A stretch of 64,000 bases of DNA, taken from positions 682,001-746,000 of the forward strand of contig JAJFPB010000013.1 in assembly GCA_020881915.1 (NCBI GenBank), in the 5' to 3' direction. Source of the stretch: Paramyrothecium sp. XJ0827 (taxonomy: Eukaryota; Ascomycota; Sordariomycetes; Hypocreales; Stachybotryaceae). Made by a program: the position numbers and the translations under genes. Position 1 is the first letter of the stretch. Each line of letters opens with the position of its first letter. Below, one piece after another: positions 55,450-64,000 of this stretch. The notes beneath the pieces are model-generated. The model saw only the letters and a list, made by a program, of their open reading frames with translations. It was not told where the DNA came from and did not search any database.

Positions 55450-56564
55450 GGACTCAGGGCGTCACGCTGATATCTGAAACGGAAAACACTGATGCTTCAA
55501 GCAATCACACCCAGCGAGATATCGACCGTCTGACCGTAACGGGCACAACAGAAAGAGCGGGAAAACTCACAGAGATACGAGTCATTTGGACGGGTGTCCA
55601 TGACGCTTTGTCTATAGTATCTGACTTTGATCTCTCCATCGTCCAAGCATATGTGAGGCCTTACTGCGCGGTCCATCTGTACTACTCGACAACAGCCATG
55701 GACATCATGGTTCATACTGGCGAGCCGCGTCATCCGCTAGAGCGCCGTCGCATGGACAAATACATGGCCCGAGGTTTCAGATTGCTCGAGAATTACTGCC
55801 TTGGATGCCAGTGTGAGGCTGAGAAATGCGTTGATCATTTGCTCGACACGTCAGGCTACTCTACAATACTTGAGAGGAAACCACTCGCCCTTCACCATGG
55901 CGTTCTGACCGTGGATGCCTCGATGGAATCTCAATACCTTCGAACCCCAATTTGTCCACTCGAACTCGAAATATTATTTCCAACCCTACTTTCCGATTTA
56001 GCCCAGGCCGAGATGTACATGCAAACAGAACTCTACCATAATGGCTATCGTCGCTCGCATGACCCGGGATTTCTAGCGCTGAGATCGATTCTTAGAAAAC
56101 TGGCGGCACCTTACACCTTGGATGGCGTCTTTAAGCTTGGCAATATTAGCCTTGAGACGGTCGAAGAGCCAGGAGCCCCCGGGTTCGCCACTCGCCGGGG
56201 AGTAAATCATATCGCGGTGATCGAAAGAGCTGGCCAGGTACGCGTGGGCACATACCTTTATAGTAACGGCCGATATGACAAGATCATATGCAACTGTCGG
56301 TCAGTGCACACATGCTATACATACAGAAGATATCTCTGGGTCCGATGCAGCGACTGTAGTGTCCTTATATGCGTACAGGTGGCATGCACAAACCTTTGGT
56401 CTGAGGGCTCTCTACCCGGGATTCGACTTAGCTCGAGGATGGGAGAAGGCATTGTGCCTCGTGGCCTCCAACGACTCCTTAACGACCTCTTCTGGAGCAG
56501 GACAAGCTCCGAATTGCACCAAGCACTGCAGAAACGGGGGAGGACTGTTGCGTGCCGTTCCTAG

Positions 56565-57056
56565 ACTCAGAGTCTGTTGGCGCCAGGATCTATCGATTCT
56601 GTGTTTTTCTTTGTTACTACATCACACTGGAAACGCTGGATCAGGAAGGTAAGACTCTGAGGATGTAACTGATTAAAAATAGATTTGGGTCACGTTCTTG
56701 ACTCACGATAATCCTAATTTCAATGTCGATTTTTACAAGTCATGTAAGCTTGGTGCAAGGCAATAGATAGCCATATTCTAATTGCGCACCATGTACATGA
56801 CGAACTCGTAGCTAATCAGATCCATTGTGCAACTGCCTATTACTTTTCCAAGAGCGAAGAACCCTTCGATCTGGAGGAACTAATCTAACTCTGGCTCTTG
56901 ATCTACTATTCTGTGGGTCTTCATGATTTGGGGGCCGGTTGTGCAGCCATTAGTTCCCTTCTAGCCCCATCATTAGCCTACGGCGTTGGCACTGGAATGA
57001 GCAGAGTTTTGGGCCGGTTGTGCAGCCATTAGTTCCCTTCTAGCCCCATCATTAGC
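56565..57056. other. Intergenic with the start of a tandem duplication
   Basis: No gene. From 56933 it contains a 79-bp tandem duplication that runs into the 3' end of the following minus-strand gene. Confidence 0.35.
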
Positions 57057-57090
57057 CTACGGCGTTGGCACTGGAATGAGCAGAGTTTTG
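56933..57090 (+). repeat. 79-bp tandem duplication, two copies
   Basis: Copies 56933-57011 and 57012-57090 start ggccggttgtgcagccatta and are essentially identical, followed by a third short start (ggccggctgtgagc) at 57091. The second copy encodes the last residues of the adjacent minus-strand protein; the first is a spare 3' end. Confidence 0.9.
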
Positions 57091-57656
57091 GGCCGGCTGT
57101 GAGCAAACTCGAGCTTGACGCAGCCATCCTGCACGACTCCGCAATGCGAAGGCCGTCCTTTTTGCGTCATCTCAATGCACTCGACCATCGCTCCTAGTAG
57201 AGAGTTCTTGAGGCAACCTTGTGGCCACGAAATCATGTACTGGTAAGACAGCTTCTGTTCTGAATGATAATAGTTCCCAACGATCCTGTTAGCTTGACCA
57301 AGTACACTCCTCTGTCTCAAGGACAGGCAAAAATTGGTCAAGAAAAGCAGATGCGCTTTCTGTGAGTTTATTGCATTCAGACTGTTCATATCGCAGGGCA
57401 ACGTGTAGCTTGTCTCAATCGTCAGGTTAGAAACCCTGTCTTGTGCCCTACCTGCCACTGATGTTGCCGCTTGCTGGATTGGACTGGAGACGGGAAATGG
57501 TGTTGTGGGTGTTGCCTCAGCAGCTCGTCCGTCCCGATCTTTATATGCATCTAGAGATGGCGCGCCAGGCTCGAGAGTGGTGGGATTCTCAAAGGCCTGA
57601 GCGGCTTGTAAAGGAATGAAAGCCCAGATAAGGACTATTAGATATGCATATTCCAT
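57057..57656 (-). CDS. Putative secreted protein with Cys-rich C-terminus
   Basis: The frame is open to 57743, but Met at 57656 begins a good signal peptide (MEYAYLIVLIWAFIPLQAAQA), so about 199 aa are predicted. A Pro/Thr/Ser-rich segment (residues 30-70) leads to a domain with PQGCLKNSLLGAMVECIEM and SHCGVVQDGC. Family not recognised. The stop codon lies within the second 79-bp repeat copy, so its C-terminus (SRPKTLLIPVPTP) may have been altered by the duplication. Confidence 0.55.
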   Translation of the reverse strand: MEYAYLIVLIWAFIPLQAAQAFENPTTLEPGAPSLDAYKDRDGRAAEATPTTPFPVSSPIQQAATSVAGRAQDRVSNLTIETSYTLPCDMNSLNAINSQKAHLLFLTNFCLSLRQRSVLGQANRIVGNYYHSEQKLSYQYMISWPQGCLKNSLLGAMVECIEMTQKGRPSHCGVVQDGCVKLEFAHSRPKTLLIPVPTP

Positions 57657-58511
57657 AATTGGTACTGTAGCGGACGTGATGGCGTTAGTAGAGTTGAAGT
57701 TCGAAGGCTTTTGTGTTCTACACCCTGCTAAGTTATATATCACAAGTGAATGGGACTAGGAATTTATTCTAGCTAAAGGTCCACGAATACACACCTCACA
57801 AGTCACGACGGGACGACCCTCAATGGTATTAACAATGACGTAAAAAACCAAGACTCCTGTAACCTTGCCTAGTTTACGTGACAAACACTTGCCCCACAGG
57901 CTGTGCCATGGGGGACGTTTTGCCTGCACGACAATCGGGGCAGCTGATGGGTGTGTTCATTCTGCATCACCAAACTGGCAATCGATCGGGGCTAGTCCAC
58001 GTTTGACGAAGCATCTTTATGTAAATGCTCTTGCCCCGCAGGCCCCGTTAACCGTTAACACTACGGAGTACTTTGTAGATGCTTACAGATCAGGCTTGCC
58101 TTGACAATGGATTGGATTTTCTTGCGGAGGATGATACAACCAAGTCAGCTGCCAAAAGTCCTACTGAGACTCGCTTCGAAATCTCTACGCAATAGCTCTC
58201 TTACTTGACTTCTATGTTCAGCCAACTATCGATTATTCCAAAAATACGAAAGCGTCCTGGCATTAAGGAGTGTTTCGGTAAGCGAGGATTAGCTAAGAAG
58301 AGAGGAGCTGGACCGAGGGGATGGGCTTCAGTTTACCCAGGGCCTTTTCATTCAGGAGCTGCTGATACAAACCCGCGTCCGTTCCAGTGTGATCCATGGT
58401 GCTAATTCCAGTAGTCATATTGCCTTAGCCAGCAGTATCTGGCCAAGTTGAAGCTTTAGTCTAATGTTACCGGTAGCCCTCTGGCCTGCTATTCCAATTC
58501 GCTTCACCACA
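57657..58511. other. Intergenic, with a dispersed-repeat copy
   Basis: 57890-58075 has gcttgcc/gccccgcaggccccgttaaccgttaacacta, resembling ccccacgggccgcgttgaccgttggcacta at 39710-39740. No gene. Confidence 0.35.
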
Positions 58512-58652
58512 GAAGCACCGGCCGACCCCACGCACTCCTATACTCCATCGCCTGTGGCTGGCATAAGGACAGACTCGGACGCCCGACATCAAAGTACATT
58601 AGCTTCGCCCAGTTTAGCAAGCATCACCAATGACGAGGACGAGTATCCTGTG
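58512..58652 (+). pseudogene. Fragment of a vWA-gene paralogue, inverted relative to the intact gene
   Basis: The plus-strand translation here (APADPTHSYTPSPV, then SPSLASITNDEDEY) matches exon 2 of the minus-strand gene at 59082-60115 (APADNPPPYSPSPS, then SPSYSLASVTNDEDKY). Even the acceptor position before APAD is conserved (cacag). The vWA domain itself is absent; 58653-58930 continues as unrelated sequence. Confidence 0.7.
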
Positions 58653-59081
58653 AGAAGAAGGCGGACGGCAAAGAGGTGTCGCAGCTAGATCTAGACTCCC
58701 ACGGCAACATGGTGCGCCAGCGCCGAGGTCTCTACCAGCCGGCCATCGCATCAGGCGACACGGCATTGATCGAGTTCGAGCTACGCTGCCGCGACCTTGG
58801 CGCGTGGGACTGGACAGCGCGGAAGTGGTGCCCGCAGGAGAGAAACTGCATGGCTTGGATTGGTAGAAGCAGTATAAATCTGCCAGTGGAAAGTAAATTG
58901 AAAATCGACTCGTTTGTTGCTGTATAGAATCGCAACAGGTACTATGATAGGCTCGATAGAAAGATTTCGGGTGTTCCATCATCTCCTCCCATTTTCTCAA
59001 AAAAAAAAAACTAAGTGCATTTCATGTATTGTAACAATTCTCTATTGGAGGTGATTTCCATCGAGTGCATGTTGATCCTTG
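58653..59081. other. Spacer between inverted vWA-related sequences
   Basis: An 83-codon plus-strand frame (58676-58927) of unknown nature begins just after the paralogue fragment. An 11-base A run is near 59000. Nothing else supported. Confidence 0.3.
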
Positions 59082-60115
59082 CTACGTGAAACTCCGCCGG
59101 CCACCACCCACCTGCTTGCGATCTAACTTGCGAACAACGGCACCCAGAACAACTTTAAGGATATGATCGGCGGTCAGAGTCCTGGTGCTGACATCGTCGC
59201 CTTCGTTCCACGTAACAGTGTCGACCATATCACGGATGCCTTGCGTTGAAAGCTCATCGTCCAAGTCGCGTAGAGCCTCGCGAGCCCTAGGGTCGTTGCC
59301 TACCTGGAAGAATTGGACGCCGACCTGGTGAGGAGGAGCTTCAAGCTTATCAAGCTTGCGGGCCTGCTGGATAATTATGCTCTCCACGTCGTCGGTGGGG
59401 CGGCCGTCGGTGATGACTATGATGTTGACGGGCTTTATGGTCTCGATGGCGCGGACGCGACTGAGGCTTTCGACGTAGGGCGTGAGGATGCTATACAAGC
59501 GAGCGCCGGTAGGTGTGGCATGAGCCGGGGCGACGGTGTTGAAGATGTGCTTGACTTTGGCGGCGCCATTGATGTTGTAGTAACCGCCATCTGCCTTTCC
59601 TTTCCCGCCTTTGAAGCTTGAGCGGTGATTGAGAAAGTACAGATCGATGCCATCCGTGTCACGGGCCGTGCAGATGGGCGTGATGGCCCGGAGAGCTGCA
59701 TCTACCTCGGCCCATAAGGCGCCCGCCATGGAGCCAGAGTCATCCACAACTACGATGGTGTCGAATTGAGCCAAGAATGCATACTTGTCCTCATCATTGG
59801 TGACGCTGGCAAGACTGTAGGAGGGGGATATTTTTTGGTGCAGGGCTTTCGAGTCCGTGCTTGGGCCCGATGACGGCGAGGGAGAGTAAGGCGGCGGGTT
59901 GTCGGCCGGGGCTTTAGAGGTGAAGTGGGTTAGATTGAAGTGGCTCTAAGAAGGGACAGAGGAAGGAAAGGCATACCGTTTGAAAATGGATTTGCACCCA
60001 TCGATTCAGGAATAATGTTGACTGTCAGTGGCTGGCTCCCGGTGTGTTTGTGATCAGAAGCAACAGCGGCGTTGCCACGTGAAAAAGTGTTCCTTATTGT
60101 CCGGAGAGACACCAT
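59082..60115 (-). CDS. von Willebrand factor A (vWA) domain protein
   Basis: Predicted complement(join(59082..59911, 59977..60115)), 322 aa, 65-nt intron, phases agreeing. After a variable N-terminus (residues 1-90, Pro/Ser-rich) the vWA domain starts FDTIVVVDDSGSM, holding the D-x-S-x-S metal-ion motif. The MIDAS threonine (ATPTGARLY) and aspartate (IIVITDGRPTDD) are also present, so the site looks functional. vWA proteins mediate Mg-dependent protein binding. Fungal single-vWA proteins of this size are usually intracellular and uncharacterised. The ATG at 60115 (MVSLRTIRNTF) is preferred to the one at 60211, which lacks similarity support. Confidence 0.85.
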
Positions 60116-61374
60116 GGTGTCGAAAGCGATGGCTCGAATTGATGGGCAGAGGCAGTAAATCGTGGTGATATGATGAGAAAGACGTACAACAACGACCAAG
60201 CTTTTAAGCATCGTTTGCAGTATACAGTAGCATCGAGTGCGGCGAGGCTGTGCCTCCTTCCGGACCTACTAGTCTGTTCCAACCATGGTGCCTGACCCAC
60301 TCACGACTACGGCGTTACGAAGAGTCAGCGCTGGGTGAGGACGTAGGCTCATTCCAAGATCACTTCATCAGCCTAAACCACCGGTTCGCTACGTCGATAC
60401 ATGCCCGACCCTTGTCAAGTGTTTGGAGAGCCTACGGCTTCGCCCCAATCGAGGGCTGGGGGGACTAAAGGCAGTCCGCCCCGACCTAGCATGTCCCCTG
60501 TGGTGTGGATGCGAGCAGCACAAGTTAACTTGCTCCTTTGACCCACGAGTTAACTCGATACATACGACCCCACTCAAGCCACCTCGTGCAGAGGGAGTTT
60601 TACGCAAGTGGCACTGCCTCTTGGGTACCGCTTCCAGCATATGAAGTGGGATGTCAGTTCAGGGGGTCGGACTTGATCTTGCACTTGGTCAGATGCTGTT
60701 AGCTATGGCAAATTGGCTACTGAAGTTAGCACCATGGATTACACTGGAATGTCCGTAGGTTTGCGTCAGCAGGCCCGAGATAAGAAGGTTCCTGGGTAGA
60801 TATGAAACCCATCCCTCGCTTTAGGTGAGATATTGCGGCTCAATTATAAGCCTCGCCAAGATGATAAGCTCACATGGGTAGGAAGAACCATTTTCTGATG
60901 AGTATAAGAACCCACAACAACCGAAGACACCATGGGCATCGCCTCACTGGGCATACATCCCGCTTGGCGTGTGACTGAGGTGGAGGACTTGTCGATCATA
61001 TTGAGCCACGCACCCACACAGGGGTATCTAGAAGGTCATACACAGTAGCCAAGAAGATGATGCCTCCACCACCTGGCAAGGAGTCAATTCCGCCTCGCGT
61101 AGGCTTGTTAGCCGCTAGACTTCCTGAATTGGATGAAGACTTGAAAAGCTGTCAGGGTGAGTGATTCCTGGTGTACCGGTACAGGATAGCCTATGCAGTG
61201 CCTCGTGGCGGAGCATCTCCCAGCACTTACGCGATGATTGTGTTTGGAGGTTAATTCTTACTGCTGAACGGCATGGGCCCAAGTAGCCGCGCAATCATGC
61301 ATAGCCTGAGAGGAGGTCCGTCAGGGACAATCACGCGGCCATTTTCCGTCATGAGGGATGCTCGAGAATAGATA
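60116..61374. other. Intergenic between divergent genes
   Basis: Carries the promoter of the vWA gene on the left and that of the small gene on the right. No gene in the middle. Confidence 0.3.
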
Positions 61375-61485
61375 TAAGTTTCAAGGACCCAGCAACTGTC
61401 TTTACCGACACAAGATCATCAGCAGTTTTACTCCCAATTGTTCCCCTGTATTTCTACTGTAAATATCGATATTGAATCTACCATA
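61375..61485 (+). promoter_or_regulatory. Putative promoter/leader of the small gene
   Basis: TATAAG near 61375 lies about 110 bp before the ATG, followed by a leader containing acaagatcatcagcag, a style common in fungal 5' regions. Confidence 0.35.
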
Positions 61486-61815
61486 ATGTCTCTTCCCCTT
61501 CAGAACATTGAGCGTAAGTCTTCTTGAGGCTTTGTAGATACATACTTACAATGACCAGGCCGTCTTATCCCCGTTCAGCAGCAGCCATCAGGGACCGAGA
61601 ATATGGTGCCGCGAAACATCGTGCTAGATTCGAGCCAGCAAACGTCTAGTCAAAGTGTTTTCGAAGAAGAACATCGATTGCGTTTCCTTGGAATCTGCCT
61701 TCCATTGTTAAACCCAGTTGAGGAGTTTGAATTCCATCTGCTCTTGCTACAACATCGGGGTAGGAAAACCCAAAGGATAAACGAGCGGTTCAATCGAAGA
61801 GGGTCGAAACTATGA
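61486..61815 (+). CDS. Small two-exon protein, function unknown
   Basis: Predicted join(61486..61513, 61559..61815), 94 aa. The first exon is only 28 nt (MSLPLQNIE) and ends at a perfect GTAAGT donor; the 45-nt intron ends ACCAG. The protein has a LLNPVEEFEFHLLLLQH helix and a basic tail (RINERFNRRGSKL). No family recognised. The good splice signals and promoter-like upstream region support a real gene. Confidence 0.5.
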
Positions 61816-64000
61816 GGAGGACGTCCACCAATTTCTGATAACAACTTGTCTTTAGGGTTGTGCAGATTAGTATCAAAGCTTGATCTTATTTGTATGTATC
61901 TATTTGTTAAAGAAAAAAGTGCCCCCCACGTAAAACATGATCAACGCATGCCTATCGTACTGGGATACCGACTTAGAACGATACGACTTCACCGTGAGAG
62001 TGCCAGAGGCCATACTCAAGTAGTTTGATTGGCTCATTGGCATCGGGAAGGGAGAGATAGACGACTCGCCCAAGCTACCCTCTTACCCCTAAGCATAAAC
62101 TCCTTGGTGCCAATTGTCCACCTCGCCGAGCCAAGTTTGCTGTAGCGGTTGGCGGCCACGACAGCCCTCCAGCGCCGCTCTAGCTACCAGATGTTACCAT
62201 CGCAACCGCAGTCGAGCACGGCCTAGATTGATGTTTGGTCAGTCCCCCTTCGCAAGCTCTGCGTGGTGCCCAGTAGAAGGATCGTTAATGGCAAAAGGAA
62301 GAGGTATATGAAAAAAGCGAGTTGCTAGTTCATCCAACGCTTTGGAGAAAGCCAGACTGGACCCTTGGCCGAACTGGGCGGAAAGCACTGTTGCGTCTCC
62401 ACTACTGCACCCTCAAATAGCGTATCGAAGCCAGACAGACTGGAAACTCAGGGGAAGTCCGAGCTGAGTGACTTTGTCAGCTGGGAGGTGGGCCGCATCA
62501 ATGTCGAGAGGCTCTAGTCCCGATAGAGGAGCTTTCTCGCGTCCACCGTCATGACCCATTGGAGCCGTAGGGCAACTCCTAGACTCCCGTGCAGCAAGGA
62601 TGGAGGACGTGTGGTGGTGTATTGCCCGTCCCCTGCTCTAGTCCAGAAGTGTCTATGGAGCACTGCTTTGTCTTGGCCCTTGCTGCTGCTAAGACCTCCG
62701 TATGAGGCACAGCCGTTGCGCCCGCAGCGCCGCCCGCGGTCGTCAGGAGCGTGTTGACGCAATGTTAGATGTACCTCTTCATGCTTTGAGAGCCCTGGAA
62801 AAGTGGCGATTCATAGCGTCCGAAATCATTTCCTATATTATCTGCTATAACGGCGAATATCTTGTTCCAAAGAACGCCTTACCACTAGCCTCGTCGACAT
62901 CCACGTTTAATAAGGTGGCTTTTCATTGTCTCCTTTTTATCACCGGTCGGTGTTCGTCCCACAGCCCGCTACGCGATGACCCAATTTAGCACTTGCTCCT
63001 CTAGGGAAAGACACGGCTTCTTTCCGGCTGGAGTTCCGACAATACTACGTCCCAAGATCTAATTCATAGGCCATATGCTCGTCTGTGGTCTTTGAGCATG
63101 CACAGTATCATGCCCTCGACGCTCGACCTCGCCCAGAAGTGTGGGGAGGACACCGGTGAAGGCGGGAATTGGGGGTCGGGGGCGCGAGTGGCGGCGCTCA
63201 GTTCCGCTTATTACGCCCAGTGCAAGCTGCGGCGAGCGGCGAGCGGCGCTTTAGACTGGCTGGTTCGGCGAAACCTCTCTCCACCCCTGCAGAAGAGTCG
63301 AACGACATCTCGCAAAGCGGCTACCGGAGCCGATATGAGGGGCAACAAGCGGCACAAGTAAGCGGTGGCCGAGGCATGAAATCGTGAGCCACATGTGAGA
63401 TAACCAGCGAGGAGGAATGCTACCCGATCCTACGGTGGCGGTGCTACCGGTATCCAAGGATCAGGCAGAACGGCGGCGGAAGCGAGATGAACGTGAAAGC
63501 GAGCGGGGGCGGTGTGACTCTGCTCTGAACATCCCAAACCGGGGGCATGTCCTGCCTAGAGAACCCGTCCATACTGGACGGTGAATTTGATCGTCGGTTT
63601 GCCCCGAGATCTATCGTCTCTCGCGCCTGTATGGAGTCGGAGTGGGAACTTGTGATACTGCAAGCCTGTCTAGGGGAGGGAGATGTCGAGGTTCACGTCG
63701 TATATATGACGGCCACTTGGTGGAGTAAACGCCCGGTAGCTGATGATTGCTGCGACGAGGGTAGCCGCTCGGTAGATCGCGCGCTTTACTTTGGTGGCGT
63801 CGATGGGGTCACAGGAATGGTGATGCAGTCGTTGGAACCAGCTAACTAGCTTATGAATAGCGGATGCAGAGTGGCGAGGGAAAGTCGACTTTGGATTGCA
63901 GCAAGTGGGACGAAGAAACCCACCCAGCTCACCCACTATTTCCATTCTTCGACAAGCAAGGGGTGCCCTTCTGCCGTGCAAGCTGCTCACAAGGCCACTT
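61816..64000. other. No supported gene to the end of the window
   Basis: Short frames occur on both strands (e.g. 62702, 63092, 63547), but none has a domain, a credible start context or intron support. Composition turns GC-rich after 62700. I see no repeat family from elsewhere in the window. Confidence 0.35.

Larger units (their letters stand above)
54112..56564 (+). pseudogene. Nucleotidyltransferase-like gene split by a hAT insertion
   Basis: Two halves, 54112..54453 and 55458..56564, are in the same frame once the 996-bp transposon and one copy of the 8-bp duplication are set aside, giving 482 codons with no other lesion. The first half starts with an F-box-like MPHLPTEMYINIAAHLS and then has DIILSGSRGAGYFHP followed by NWDFYC, resembling the G-S...D-x-D-type signature of nucleotidyltransferase-fold proteins common in fungi. 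The second half has several Cys (CLGCQCEAEKC). The clean frame shows the gene was intact until the insertion, which now ends translation shortly inside the element. Function is uncertain. Confidence 0.75.

Noticed and set aside
1..64000. A Starship-type giant element with a tyrosine-recombinase captain
   Set aside because: No DUF3435-like frame was seen, and both window edges are arbitrary, so there is no evidence for one here.
61816..64000. Several 60-100 codon frames near the right end
   Set aside because: No domains, no splice support and strong overlap of frames on both strands in GC-rich sequence.

Overview
The window looks like an accessory, transposon-rich stretch of a filamentous ascomycete nuclear genome (Pezizomycotina, possibly Eurotiales). 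This rests on short GT-AG introns of about 45-95 nt, pyrimidine-rich promoters, fungal hAT transposases with BED fingers, two cytochrome P450s, a Zn2Cys6 regulator, an F-box/ankyrin-type protein and several small secreted proteins. Gene density is low and much of the DNA is decayed repeat. No rRNA, tRNA or CRISPR array was recognised. Gene models were spliced by eye, so intron borders are predictions.

Layout. 0-10.3 kb holds nuclear-type genes: a tandem chromodomain protein (minus), a protein with a SUMO-interacting-type motif (minus), a five-exon RBR E3 ubiquitin ligase (plus), and a small two-exon gene (9616-10233, minus). The first exon of that last gene encodes a copy of the histone H3 tail (MARTKQT, then QSTGGKAAPR) joined to a protein that is not a histone. 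I consider it the most interesting object in the window. 10.8-21.2 kb is a pile of three hAT elements: a 3359-bp one with CAGTGAAGTAAATAGTG ends, a 5.3-kb one with TCGAAT-rich arms and a broken transposase, and a truncated third on the minus strand.

21.4-32 kb carries a P450 N-terminal fragment, an ankyrin-type protein, two unrecognised proteins, a 294-bp mariner-type MITE with TA duplications, and an orphan Sgf73-like zinc finger. 32.3-46 kb has two complete-looking P450s, a secreted cupin-like protein and a complete Zn2Cys6 regulator that only appears after splicing, which could be scattered parts of a metabolic locus. At 35.0 kb lies an internally deleted, inverted, near-identical copy of the first hAT element with a perfect 8-bp target duplication.

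46-64 kb has secreted proteins (a Cys-rich one and one of a common ascomycete secreted family), a nucleotidyltransferase-like gene cleanly split by a 996-bp non-autonomous hAT (8-bp duplication GGACTCAG, reading frame intact across the empty site), a vWA-domain protein with an inverted degenerate paralogue fragment beside it, and a small two-exon gene. The last 2 kb shows nothing I can support.
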